From the NCBI GenBank assembly GCA_018648445.1, contig JABGRG010000035.1:1-29981 (forward strand): a DNA stretch of 29,981 nucleotides. Direction: 5' to 3'. Both the position numbers and the translations under genes were made by a program. The notes below the pieces were generated by a model. It was not told the origin of the DNA. It worked only from the letters and a program-made list of their open reading frames with translations, and searched no databases. Shown here in pieces: positions 14,730-24,587 of the stretch (position 1 is the first letter of the stretch; each line of letters opens with the position of its first letter). The DNA is from Rhodospirillales bacterium (GTDB lineage: Bacteria > Pseudomonadota > Alphaproteobacteria > Rhodospirillales_A > JACZKS01).

Positions 14730-15983
14730 TTACTTACCAGCCCGGCTTAAGTGAACGACCTTGTTGCCGTGATCTGCTGTGCCACAAACGTGTTGTGACC
14801 ACGCTTCCATCATGTCACGGCGTTGATCCAGCAGGTCTGTAGTGTGGTAAGCTGCTTCGGCTTGGTTGCGGATGGTGTGAGACAAAGCGCGCTCGGCATA
14901 ATCTCGGGGATACCCATTTTCAGATACCCAGTTCCTAAAACTTGACCTAAACCCATGCGCGGTAGCCGTACGTTTCACATCACTACTCATTACATTGTGA
15001 TCTCGTAGGAACTTGGAAAGGATCATGTCACTTGGAACTTTGCCACGGATGGACGGAAACACTAGCGTTGGATGATCGGCCTTGGCTTGCTGTACCGTTA
15101 GGATTTCAACGGCACGTATCGACAATGGCACACGATGCTCAGCCTTGGCCTTCATGCGGGTTGCAGGGACTGTCCACACAGCTTTACCTAGGTCGACTTC
15201 ATCCCAAGTCATAGCCCGCACTTCACCGGACCGTGCAGCCGTTAAAATTAGGAACTCCAGCATCAACTTACTTAGGGTGTTTTGCCCGTTTCTGAATTCA
15301 CTTTCCACAAACCCCGGTAGATTTGCCCATGCCATTGACGGTTGGTGCACAACCCGTTCACGTGCTCCACGTTGCTTAGGAAGCAGCTTGTCTGCGACAG
15401 CAACCGGATTGAGCTCGATAATTTCCTCGGCGACACACCAATCCATTATAGCGCTGCAACGTTGTTTGATGCGGGAGGCTGTGTCAGCTTTGTTGATCCA
15501 GATTGGACGTAAAGCATTTGCGAAGTCCTTGGGTTTTAGTTCGTTAACCTTCTGGCGGCCAAGGTGTGGGAATACGTACATCTCAAGTGACGAAATCCAA
15601 TTTTCCCCATGCCGCGCGCTACTCCAACCTGCCTTCAAGCTTTTGTGAACGACCGCGGCCGCTTCTTGAAAGGTATAGATCTGCGATTGCACCTGACGGG
15701 CGCGTTTTTCGGCTTCTCGCTCGTCAATAGGGTCTTTTCCCTCCCGGATAAGATCACGAGCTGTCGAGGCGAGTTTGCGTGCTTGGGTGATGCTGACGTC
15801 TGGGTATGTGCTCAGGCCCATATCCCGTCGCTTGCCGCTCACTGGAGATACAAAGCGTAACGTCCATTTCCCGCGACCGTTAACCTTCCCGGGCTCAAGG
15901 CGAAGCCCTAGTACAGTGCCGTCGGAGATAGGTCGGTCTTTAGGTTTGATATTCCGCGCTTTCAGGTCGCTTAAAATTGCCAT
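14730..15983 (-). CDS. P4-type tyrosine recombinase (integrase)
   Basis: This 417-residue integrase has the N-terminal arm-binding domain typical of P4/CP4-57 integrases (about 1-90; DGTVLGLRLEPG, then GLSTYPDVSITQARKLA), a SAM-like core-binding domain (about 105-200) and a C-terminal catalytic domain. The catalytic set is complete: R251 (TAARSGEVR), K278 region, H343-x-x-R346 (HGFRSSFR), H369 (ALSHT) and nucleophile Y379. It should therefore be active. It catalyses site-specific integration and excision of the element, with the AlpA-like protein as likely partner. The gene lies at the right end of the islet, reading inward, close to the candidate att dyad at 16115-16141. A tandem 12-bp repeat lies immediately before its start codon. 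Confidence 0.95.
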   Translation of the reverse strand: MAILSDLKARNIKPKDRPISDGTVLGLRLEPGKVNGRGKWTLRFVSPVSGKRRDMGLSTYPDVSITQARKLASTARDLIREGKDPIDEREAEKRARQVQSQIYTFQEAAAVVHKSLKAGWSSARHGENWISSLEMYVFPHLGRQKVNELKPKDFANALRPIWINKADTASRIKQRCSAIMDWCVAEEIIELNPVAVADKLLPKQRGARERVVHQPSMAWANLPGFVESEFRNGQNTLSKLMLEFLILTAARSGEVRAMTWDEVDLGKAVWTVPATRMKAKAEHRVPLSIRAVEILTVQQAKADHPTLVFPSIRGKVPSDMILSKFLRDHNVMSSDVKRTATAHGFRSSFRNWVSENGYPRDYAERALSHTIRNQAEAAYHTTDLLDQRRDMMEAWSQHVCGTADHGNKVVHLSRAGK

Positions 15984-15984
15984 A

Positions 15985-16008
15985 ACAGCCCCACATACAG
16001 CCCCACAT
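15985..16008. repeat. Tandem 12-bp direct repeat before the integrase start
   Basis: ACAGCCCCACAT is repeated exactly twice in tandem (15985-15996, 15997-16008), ending next to the integrase ATG. On the coding strand each copy carries GGGG, so one copy overlaps the ribosome-binding region. A CCACA/TGTGG dyad follows at about 16003-16018. Short direct repeats near int genes are often arm-type integrase binding sites, which would let integrase repress its own expression; this is inference. Confidence 0.6.
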
Positions 16009-16114
16009 GAATGTGTGGATTATATCAGACAGCAATAGACACTGGTAGATAAAAAATAATAATATCAGTGCCTTATATGGATAAAAATAAACGCATTAGA
16101 CGGCATTGGATATT

Positions 16115-16141
16115 AATTGGTAGCGTCCACCGCTACCAATT
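16115..16141. other. Candidate attachment-site core (perfect 11-5-11 dyad)
   Basis: AATTGGTAGCG (16115-16125) and CGCTACCAATT (16131-16141) are perfect complements around a 5-nt centre TCCAC. Inverted arms of this size around a 5-8 nt overlap are what tyrosine recombinases use as core sites. From 16131 rightward, 27 bp are identical to 21203-21229, another intergenic element, whereas the left flank is unrelated AT-rich islet DNA. That junction is what an attR would look like. A partner on the left side of the islet was not found. Confidence 0.45.
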
Positions 16142-16169
16142 CAAAACCCCGGTTCCGGCGAGCTGGCGG

Positions 16170-17102
16170 TTAGAGAAGCGCTTCTTCCAACTTGGGAGCT
16201 TCACGCATCAAATCCTGGGCTACCGCTAGGTATCTTTCGGCCTCGGCCTGTTGAACCGGGTCGAGGGCGCGCGTCGGCGGGCGGCACACATCGGTCGCGA
16301 AAATTCCGTTTTTGTGCCGCTGCATCTTGTGGAAGCGAATGCTCACATCCAGGTGTTGGTGCGTGAAAACCAGGATCGGCAGCAGGCGCTCGAATAGCCC
16401 ATAGGCTTCGTCAACTTGTCCCGCCATGTAGAGGCGGTAAATGGCGCCGTAGACGGGCTCAAACTCGGTGTTCATCAGGGCATGGACCCCGCGCGCCATG
16501 GCATCCATCATGTGCGCCGCCGCCCAGCCGCCGCTGACGTGCAGGCGGCCGCCGGTCGCTTCGAGCACCGCTGAATATTTGGGTCCGGCGGGCACGACCT
16601 CGATCTTGAGGCATTGGAACTGGGGTATGGCATCAAACAGCGCGACAATTTCGTCCAAAGCCAACCCCGGTCCCGACCAATCCAGATCCTGCACCATCAG
16701 CAGGTTCGGCCCCGCATCGGCGATGGCGGTCAGCCACTCGGCCCGTGTCTCGGCATCCGGGGCGTCCGGCGCCTGACACAAAATCCCGTCCGCGCCAAGC
16801 GCGCGGGCGCGGGTGGCGCGACGCAGGCGTTCGTCCTGATCATCAGCCGAAACGCCAAGGATTACCGGTAGCCGGGCGTTTGCCTGTTCGACCACTATCG
16901 CCGAGATGGTATCGACCTCGCGGGCCGTCAGGGACCGGGTTTCTCCGGCCACCGCAATTGCCAGCAGACCGGCGCAACCCTGATCGGCGGTGTAATCCAC
17001 GACCCGGCGCAGGCTACCTGCGTCAAGTTCGCCTACGGCATTAAAAGGCGTGTTCAGGCTGGGAATTAGGCCGCGGATTTTTACGGGACATGGGTCCTGC
17101 AT
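16170..17102 (-). CDS. DapA-superfamily aldolase/lyase, atypical active site
   Basis: This is a dihydrodipicolinate-synthase/N-acetylneuraminate-lyase fold protein of 310 residues. The N-terminus (GLIPSLNTPFNAVGELD) and the helix after GCAGLLAIAVAGE follow the family, where E. coli DapA has GTTGES. Schiff-base lysine K166 is in CLKIEVVP and the SGG loop follows. The catalytic tyrosine of DapA, in a YNVPSRTG-like motif, is replaced by MVQDLDWSG (about 136-144), so it is unlikely to be DapA itself. It is probably an aldolase or lyase for another keto acid. The start at 17102 has AAAGGAAA upstream; a frame from 17126 adds eight unlikely residues. It is divergent from an amidohydrolase gene about 100 nt away, so the two may serve one catabolic route. 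Confidence 0.82.
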   Translation of the reverse strand: MQDPCPVKIRGLIPSLNTPFNAVGELDAGSLRRVVDYTADQGCAGLLAIAVAGETRSLTAREVDTISAIVVEQANARLPVILGVSADDQDERLRRATRARALGADGILCQAPDAPDAETRAEWLTAIADAGPNLLMVQDLDWSGPGLALDEIVALFDAIPQFQCLKIEVVPAGPKYSAVLEATGGRLHVSGGWAAAHMMDAMARGVHALMNTEFEPVYGAIYRLYMAGQVDEAYGLFERLLPILVFTHQHLDVSIRFHKMQRHKNGIFATDVCRPPTRALDPVQQAEAERYLAVAQDLMREAPKLEEALL

Positions 17103-17206
17103 GACGTTTCCTTTTTTTGAGGCCACCGGTTTTGAATAGCCTTTTCTGGCCAGGATTTTACGCTACACTTTGCTAAACGTTGGAAAAAAAGGGAAGGTGC
17201 CAAATC

Positions 17207-18412
17207 ATGACAGCGACCGAACACGTCCTAAACAATGCTCTGCTTCCCGACGGGTCGACGGCTGCAATCGGTATCGGCGGAGGTCGGATTACCGCGATCG
17301 GTGCCCTCGACAAGAGCGGCGCGCCGGGCCTCGATCTCGCGGGCGGATTGGTGCTGCCGGGCTTCACCGACGGGCATATGCATCTCGACAAGACGGTCAT
17401 GGGGCAGAAGTGGTTGCCCCACCAGGCCGCACCCGACCGCTGGAGCCGCATCCAAACCGAGAAGGAGATCGAGAAAAAGCTTGGTCTGCCGACCGAAGAA
17501 CGCGCTGCGGTCCTCATTGAAATTTGCGTTGCCCACGGCACCTCGCATATCCGCACCCATATTGATATCGACACGGACATCCGCCTGTCCCGCCTGGAGG
17601 GAATGTTGCGGGCCCGAGAGCGTTTTCGCGACCATGTCGATATCGAGATCGTCGCATTCCCGCAGAGCGGCGTCGTCAGCCGCCCCGGCACTTTGGAGGT
17701 CTTGGACGAGGCCATCGCAGCGGGAGCCGATATCGTTGGCGGCATGGATCCGCTGGTCGTCGATCATGATGCGGTGGGACAGCTTGACGGAATTTTCGCC
17801 ATAGCCGAACGGCGTGGCGTTGGCATCGACATCCATCTGCACGAACCCGGAGAGGCCGGTATCCACTCGCTCGAACGCATCTGCGAACGCACCGAATCGT
17901 ACGGCCTGCAGGGCAAGGTCACGGTTAGTCACGGTTTCAGTCTGGCCATGGTATCGCCGGAGAAAAGCGACGCCACAGCCGAATGGATGGCGCGGGCCGG
18001 GGTAAATCTGGTCACCCATGGCGCAGGTGGCTTTTTTCTGCCGCCGGTCAAGCGGCTCAGGGAACTGGGGGTCGAGGTTTTCGCCGGCAATGATGATGTG
18101 CGCGATACCTGGTCGCCCTACGGTAGTGGCGACATGTTGGAACGTGCCATGCTGATTGGCTGGCGGGCCGACTTCCGGCGCGACGACGATCTGGAAATGG
18201 TTTTCGATATTGTTAGCGCCGCGGCCGCCCGGGTTCGTGGCGACGATCCGTGGGGTTTGACGGTCGGAGCGCCAGCCGATTTCTGCGTTGTCGACGCTCA
18301 ATGCATCCCCGAGGCGGTCGTCGCCCATCCGCCCCGCAAACTGGTTCTTAAAAACGGCCAGGTGGTGGCGCGCGGCGGGCGGTATCTGGAAACCCCAGAG
18401 GCCGTTACTTAG
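17207..18412 (+). CDS. Amidohydrolase family protein, cytosine-deaminase-like
   Basis: This 401-residue metal-dependent hydrolase of the CodA/AtzC-like branch hydrolyses C-N bonds in cyclic amides, aminotriazines or pyrimidines. The metal ligands are visible: H57-x-H59 (DGHMHLDK), H210-x-H212-E213 (DIHLHEPGEAG), H242 (VSHGF) and D296/D297 (FAGNDDVRDTWSP). The last resembles the cytosine-deaminase substrate loop, followed by YGSGDMLERA. The C-terminal beta-sandwich ends the protein (GAPADFCVVDA). I chose ATG 17207, with GGGAAGG upstream, over ATG 17180. It is divergent from the DapA-like gene, and its end overlaps the convergent flavin-protein gene by 8 nt. Substrate unknown. Confidence 0.87.
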   Translation: MTATEHVLNNALLPDGSTAAIGIGGGRITAIGALDKSGAPGLDLAGGLVLPGFTDGHMHLDKTVMGQKWLPHQAAPDRWSRIQTEKEIEKKLGLPTEERAAVLIEICVAHGTSHIRTHIDIDTDIRLSRLEGMLRARERFRDHVDIEIVAFPQSGVVSRPGTLEVLDEAIAAGADIVGGMDPLVVDHDAVGQLDGIFAIAERRGVGIDIHLHEPGEAGIHSLERICERTESYGLQGKVTVSHGFSLAMVSPEKSDATAEWMARAGVNLVTHGAGGFFLPPVKRLRELGVEVFAGNDDVRDTWSPYGSGDMLERAMLIGWRADFRRDDDLEMVFDIVSAAAARVRGDDPWGLTVGAPADFCVVDAQCIPEAVVAHPPRKLVLKNGQVVARGGRYLETPEAVT

Positions 18413-19046
18413 GCCAAGCGAGATAAGGCAGTACGCGATCCCTATCACCATCGACGGGAAGCGGATTTCCCATCGCAGGCGCAATTGGAATGACCCCGGC
18501 CCATGTGTTGATGTCCATATCCCGGTCCCTGACATTGGGGGGCGCGGAGCGAATTTTGGCCGAGGCCTCGGCAATCGGAATTTCAACGACGATCACCGAG
18601 CGGACCTCCCCGTCATCGGGCTGACGGACGGTATCCCACCGCTCCGGTGTGATACGGTTGACCATCATCCGGAGCGCGTGACGCTTTTTCTCAGCGTCCG
18701 ACACGGCCTGACCATGCCCGTAAACGACAGCCGAACGATAGTTGAAGGAATGTGAAATCGCAGCCTTGCCCAGAACAAGCCCATCCATGCAGGTGAAGGA
18801 CAGGCACGCTTCTTCTCCGTTTGCGATGGCGTTCAGAAGTCCATTTTTGGCGTGGCCGTGAAAATACAGAACATCGCCGTCGCGCACATGGTACTGCGGC
18901 GTTACGCGCGGGCCGTCCGGGGTGGCGATGGCGACATGACAGATGATCGCGGCATCGATAATGGCGCGAACGGTCTCAAGGTCATAAAGGGCGCGCGGCG
19001 CGCCTCGTATCACTTTGGTCCGTTTGCTGGGCGCTTTCGGGGTCAT
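18405..19046 (-). CDS. Pyridoxamine 5'-phosphate oxidase-like flavin split-barrel protein
   Basis: This 213-residue protein has the split-barrel flavin-binding fold (COG3467/NimA-like): HVAIATPDGPRVTPQYHVRD, then DVLYFHGHAKNGLLNAIANG, CLSFTCMDGLVLG and FNYRSAVVYGHGQAV. Members bind FMN or haem and reduce or sequester small molecules; the reaction here is unknown. It is convergent with the amidohydrolase and upstream of nothing on its own strand. Its promoter region (19047-19155) contains an ATATGGTCCGTA element that recurs in the Lrp-tyrosine phenol-lyase gap, so the Lrp-type regulator may control it. Confidence 0.8.
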   Translation of the reverse strand: MTPKAPSKRTKVIRGAPRALYDLETVRAIIDAAIICHVAIATPDGPRVTPQYHVRDGDVLYFHGHAKNGLLNAIANGEEACLSFTCMDGLVLGKAAISHSFNYRSAVVYGHGQAVSDAEKKRHALRMMVNRITPERWDTVRQPDDGEVRSVIVVEIPIAEASAKIRSAPPNVRDRDMDINTWAGVIPIAPAMGNPLPVDGDRDRVLPYLAWPK

Positions 19047-19123
19047 TGGACGTATCCTGGGTTCTTTCTTGAAACCATATGGATGCCATCAAAACGGTCC
19101 CGTGGTAAGGCCTAAAATTAGCC

Positions 19124-19136
19124 AATATGGTCCGTA
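19124..19136 (-). promoter_or_regulatory. Candidate Lrp-type binding motif upstream of the flavin-protein gene
   Basis: Read on the minus strand this is TACGGACCATATT. It matches the plus-strand TATGGACCAT at 19646-19655 before the tyrosine phenol-lyase gene. A further ACCATATGG lies at about 19073. The three sites lie in the gaps on either side of the Lrp-type gene. Binding is inferred. Confidence 0.4.
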
Positions 19137-19155
19137 TCCGTCTTCAGCGGATACA

Positions 19156-21154
<1,999 letters not shown>

Positions 21155-21190
21155 GCGAGCCCGAAATCAATATCCGCGCGCCGATGGTTC

Positions 21191-21247
21191 GGTGGCGTGC
21201 TGCGCTACCAATTCAAAACCCCGGTTCCGAAAGGAGCCGGTTTTTTT
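21191..21247 (+). terminator. Double-hairpin terminator after the tyrosine phenol-lyase gene
   Basis: First a 7-5-7 dyad GGTGGCG-tgctg-CGCTACC (21191-21209), pairing through one G-U wobble. Then a classic terminator: 5' arm CCCCGGTTCC, GAAA loop, 3' arm GGAGCCGG, and seven Ts (21241-21247). The combination recurs at 27186-27240, and part of it borders the integrated islet at 16131-16157. Confidence 0.88.
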
Positions 21248-21335
21248 GTGGTCGGCATCTCGGGCTTTATGCTGTTCGACGCGGACGAAGCCGACTAGAG
21301 TTGGGTCACCTATACGTGTGAGCAAGGAGAATACA

Positions 21336-22079
21336 GTGTCGTCGAATTTGACATTAAGTCGAGAAGCGGGTTCGAATCTCATCGTGTTCGTTCATGGAAT
21401 GGGTTGCGTTAAGGAATCCTTCGAAGGCGCGTGGACGACCCCGGCGCTTCAGGAATACTCTCTTTTGGCCGTGGATTTTCCGGGACACGGGAATGCGCCG
21501 CTAGGCGGCCATCCGTGCACCATGGAGGCGCTCGCCGAATACCTGAAGGATCACATTTGCGCCATGTCTTATGAGCGCCTTCACATCGTCGCCCACAGCA
21601 TGGGGGCGGGCCCGGCGCTTGTATTAAGTCGGGACAAGAGCTTGCCGATTGTTTCGTTCATTAACGTTGAAGGCAATCTTATTGGTGCCGATTGCTCCAT
21701 GTTCAGCCGCTCCGCCGCGGCCATGGATGCGGCGAGTTTTGATCGGGCCGAATTGGATCAACTGCTTTCGGTGCATGACGGTTCCACCGATCCCGGAGTG
21801 CCTACCTGGTTCGAGTGGATGGCCAAGGCCGATCCGAAGGCATTGCACGCGGTATCAACATCCTTGGTCCCCTGGTCTGATCGCGGCGTCTTCCTGGAGT
21901 GGTCCAAGGCGATGGCGGGATATCTCTACGTCTACGGATCTGCGAGCGCCGATATGCCGGTTGTTGCCGAGCTTGGAGACATACCCACACGCGTGCTGGA
22001 GGGGAGTGCTCACTTTCCAATGCTCGACAATTCCGAAGCCTTCTTTGCCTTGATAGCCGAGCATGTATCCAGTGTTTAG
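21336..22079 (+). CDS. Alpha/beta hydrolase
   Basis: This 247-residue hydrolase shows the oxyanion-hole HG motif (FVHGMGCVKESF, H20-G21), the substrate-side DFPGHGNAP segment, nucleophile S88 in the elbow AHSMGAG and catalytic H226 in GSAHFPML; the acid residue is not certain. No signal peptide is present, so it is cytoplasmic. I chose GTG at 21336, preceded by AAGGAG; the longer frame runs back through the terminator of the previous gene. It probably forms a single-gene transcript. Esterases, lactonases and C-C hydrolases share this fold, so the substrate cannot be named. Confidence 0.85.
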   Translation: MSSNLTLSREAGSNLIVFVHGMGCVKESFEGAWTTPALQEYSLLAVDFPGHGNAPLGGHPCTMEALAEYLKDHICAMSYERLHIVAHSMGAGPALVLSRDKSLPIVSFINVEGNLIGADCSMFSRSAAAMDAASFDRAELDQLLSVHDGSTDPGVPTWFEWMAKADPKALHAVSTSLVPWSDRGVFLEWSKAMAGYLYVYGSASADMPVVAELGDIPTRVLEGSAHFPMLDNSEAFFALIAEHVSSV

Positions 22080-22174
22080 GGAAGGTGCTGTTCCTCATTT
22101 TTGACAAAATGCGTAAATGTGAAATGAGATATTGTGGTTGAAAAAATAAAGACGTCTCTGACGGAGGTGGCGCC

Positions 22175-22888
22175 ATGACAAATCTGCACCCAGAAGAAAA
22201 CCTCGTTTCGGAATGGCAAAAGTGCGTCGATTTGATGGCGCAGATTGTCGGCGTCCCTGCCGGTTTGATCATGCGGCTTGTTGAAGACGACATCGAAGTT
22301 CTTGTGTCGAGCCGAACAGAAAACAATCCTTATAAACCGGGTGAAAAGGAGCATTTTTGGGACTCGGGGCTGTACTGCGAAACGGTCGTTCAGTCCGATC
22401 GGCATCTTATTGTTCCCGATGCCATATCAGACCCCGCATGGGCCAATAATCCCGACGTCAAACTCAATATGATCTCTTATTTGGGCTTTCCCATTCACCG
22501 CCCGAATGGTGATCCTTTCGGCACAATCTGTGTTTTGGATCATAAACCAAACGCATACTCGGAAAATTATGTGGGACTCGTCGAACAGTTCCCCGATTTG
22601 ATCGAGAGCCATCTTCGTCTAGTGGCTGCCAATCAGGAATTGATGGAGAAAAGCGCCATCATCGTCGATAAAGATGATCAACTTCAGGAGCTTAGGCAGA
22701 TTATCCCGATCTGCTCATACTGCAAGGATATCAGGGATGACGATGGTTTTTGGCAGGCAGTAGAAAGTTACATCTCTGAATTGACCGAAACGGATTTGTC
22801 GCACGGGATTTGCCCTTCGTGCTTGAAAACACACTTCCCGGAATTCGCCAAAGAACGGCTTTCCCCCACGGTTGACACCAAGAATTAA
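22175..22888 (+). CDS. GAF-domain sensor with a C-terminal cysteine module
   Basis: This 237-residue protein has a GAF domain at about 10-150 (CVDLMAQIVGVPAGLIMRLV, then SGLYCETVV, VPDAISDPAWANNPDV, YLGFPI and GDPFGTICVLD) and a short coiled linker. It ends in the conserved module seen at the C-terminus of many bacterial sensor proteins: C180-xx-C183 (ICSYCKDIRDDDGFW), then H210-G-I-C213-P-S-C216. The cysteines could hold a metal or a redox switch. There is no kinase, cyclase or DNA-binding domain, so it must signal by partner contact or is a cofactor-binding module. GGAGG precedes the ATG. A winged-helix PAS protein is convergent downstream. Confidence 0.85.
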   Translation: MTNLHPEENLVSEWQKCVDLMAQIVGVPAGLIMRLVEDDIEVLVSSRTENNPYKPGEKEHFWDSGLYCETVVQSDRHLIVPDAISDPAWANNPDVKLNMISYLGFPIHRPNGDPFGTICVLDHKPNAYSENYVGLVEQFPDLIESHLRLVAANQELMEKSAIIVDKDDQLQELRQIIPICSYCKDIRDDDGFWQAVESYISELTETDLSHGICPSCLKTHFPEFAKERLSPTVDTKN

Positions 22889-22991
22889 GGTATCGTTTTG
22901 TGATCTGGGTCGGACTGAACCTGTGACCCCTTCGAATACAAGGCCGCGTGCTTCAGGTGCGGCGCGCCCAAGGTTCTTAAACTGAAACCCG

Positions 22992-24569
22992 TTATTCGGG
23001 GAAACTCATTTTCTCGGTGACGTCGAAGGAGGTTACCAAAAGCCTTGGTTCACTGGAGATTTCGATTATGTCCCCGGACAAGATGATCCTGCAGGGCTCG
23101 CCGTCCCACCTGTGAAAGCTTGCTTCGAATTCGTGAACGAACCCTTCGCGTTTTAGTCGGTCAATCAATACCAGACGTTGCCCCGGATCGGCCCATCTAT
23201 CCGTTTCGAGCGCCGTTTTTCCGATAACGTCCTCACGAGAGCAGCGGATCATCGATAACCAGGCTTCATTCACGTCGAGCAATTTACCGTCATCGATCTT
23301 CGATATTGCCATGGCTACGGGGCTTCCGTGAAACGCCTTGGCGAAGCGTTCTTCGCTTTCAGCAAGAACTTTTTCGGCGTTCCGTCTTTCGGTGATATCC
23401 CGACCGACTGCGACAATCTCCGTTACTTCGCCCCGATCATTCAGAACAGCCGTGTCAAGCCAGCCCAACCAGCGCCACCCATCCTTGGTTTTCGCCCGCT
23501 GTTCCATATAGGCGGTGTGCGGGGGCACGAAGATGGTTTCGAAGGCCTTGGCCGTGGTCTCACGGTCGTCCTCGTGCACGAGGGGCATGAAGTTTTTGCC
23601 GAGCAGTTCGTCTTCCGACATGTTGAAGGTTTTGCAGAAAGAGGGACTGACGAATAAAATGCGGCCGTCGACATCGACCTTCACCACGAAATCCGTCTGG
23701 TTCTCGACCAAAAGGCGATAGTTCTCTTCGCTCAACCGCAGGGCTTCCTCCGCTTCCTTGCGGTCTGTGATGTCAACGAAGGTTACTTGAATCGCCGCTT
23801 CATTTTTCCAGGAAACCATCCTTACCTGGTTCTCGATCCAAACAAAAACCCCGTCCTTGCGAAGGCCCTGAAACTCGTAAACGCGGGGTATGTCTTCCCC
23901 AAGATAACGGGCTTTGCGATATTCCGTGAGGCGCGGGCGTTCGTGGGGCGCAATCGTCTCGACGATACTCGAAAGGGCAAGCATTTCCTGCGGAGTGGTG
24001 TATCCGAAAATGCCGGCGGCGGCCTGGTTGGCAAATACGATCTTTTGATTTTGGGTGATTATGATGCCCTGAATGGAGCCCTCGACCAGATCACGGAACC
24101 GCAATTCGCTATCGAGGAGTGATCTTTCCGCCAATTCGCGTTGGCGCTTGTCGTGGATATCAATGAGGTCTCGAAATTCGTTTGAGCAACTAACGATAAA
24201 CTGGTCGATGATTCTCCTGTATGTCTCCGTCAATGCGATGATCCGGCATCGCCGATCCTCCTTACTGGTGCGGATCGAAATAAACCCCAATGAAACCAAT
24301 TCCTGCAGCCGCCTGCTAATCGTGGGCTTCGCAAGGCCTGTCTTGACGTGCAGGTCGGATATCAGGGTAACTTTTCCGCTCAGGTGATCTTCGAAAAGTG
24401 TAGTAATGACATCCCACAGGGATTGCTTGATCGGCCGTGTCGAAAGGCCGTCTCTGTTCGCGGAAAATTTGGCCCTGACAATTTCGCGGAGTTTTTCATG
24501 CCGCAAAAGGTCATATTGCAGAATGACTGATATTGTCGCGTGTTTTTCGACCTGGGATTTCCGTGCCAA
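22992..24569 (-). CDS. Winged-helix protein fused to three PAS domains, no kinase
   Basis: This protein has 525 residues. Residues about 48-118 form a MarR-like winged helix (VTLISDLHVKTGLAKPTISR, then RLQELVSLGFISIRTSKEDR). Three PAS domains follow: about 154-275 (ending VTFVDITDRKEAEEAL), about 280-398 (ending VAVGRDITERRNAE) and about 402-521 (ending VTSFDVTEKM). No histidine kinase, GGDEF or EAL domain follows, so the N-terminal HTH appears to be the output: a one-component regulator sensing small ligands, redox or light through PAS. The start is TTG at 24569, with a run of nine Gs plus AAG as ribosome-binding region. No alternative Met lies near the N-terminus. Confidence 0.85.
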   Translation of the reverse strand: MARKSQVEKHATISVILQYDLLRHEKLREIVRAKFSANRDGLSTRPIKQSLWDVITTLFEDHLSGKVTLISDLHVKTGLAKPTISRRLQELVSLGFISIRTSKEDRRCRIIALTETYRRIIDQFIVSCSNEFRDLIDIHDKRQRELAERSLLDSELRFRDLVEGSIQGIIITQNQKIVFANQAAAGIFGYTTPQEMLALSSIVETIAPHERPRLTEYRKARYLGEDIPRVYEFQGLRKDGVFVWIENQVRMVSWKNEAAIQVTFVDITDRKEAEEALRLSEENYRLLVENQTDFVVKVDVDGRILFVSPSFCKTFNMSEDELLGKNFMPLVHEDDRETTAKAFETIFVPPHTAYMEQRAKTKDGWRWLGWLDTAVLNDRGEVTEIVAVGRDITERRNAEKVLAESEERFAKAFHGSPVAMAISKIDDGKLLDVNEAWLSMIRCSREDVIGKTALETDRWADPGQRLVLIDRLKREGFVHEFEASFHRWDGEPCRIILSGDIIEISSEPRLLVTSFDVTEKMSFPE

Positions 24570-24578
24570 GTTGTACTT

Positions 24579-24587
24579 CCCCCCCCC
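24579..24587 (-). repeat. Nine-base G tract in the ribosome-binding region
   Basis: On the coding strand of the PAS regulator a G9 run ending in AAG lies 6 nt before the TTG start. One extra G would place an upstream TTG at 24604 in frame with the gene. Such homopolymers slip during replication and are also prone to sequencing error. Confidence 0.6.

Larger units (their letters stand above)
12512..16141. mobile_element. Small integrated islet (integrase, AlpA-like excisionase, small ORFs)
   Basis: The segment between the transporter operon and the DapA-like gene is visibly richer in A+T, and its genes have a different character: a P4-type tyrosine integrase, an AlpA-type HTH protein, an HTH protein with phage style, and short unknown proteins. 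No structural, packaging, conjugation or replication genes are recognisable, so it is a mini-element or the remnant of a larger one. The right edge is placed at a perfect dyad next to sequence that recurs elsewhere in the window. The left edge is uncertain, between 12512 and about 13070; I found no matching direct repeat there. Confidence 0.65.

Noticed and set aside
16115..16157. tRNA or tmRNA remnant at the islet's right end
   Set aside because: No cloverleaf or CCA-type 3' end can be drawn; the sequence is a simple dyad shared with terminator elements.
17228..18586. 452-codon minus-strand ORF opposite the amidohydrolase
   Set aside because: Shadow frame; the plus strand has all metal ligands of the amidohydrolase family.
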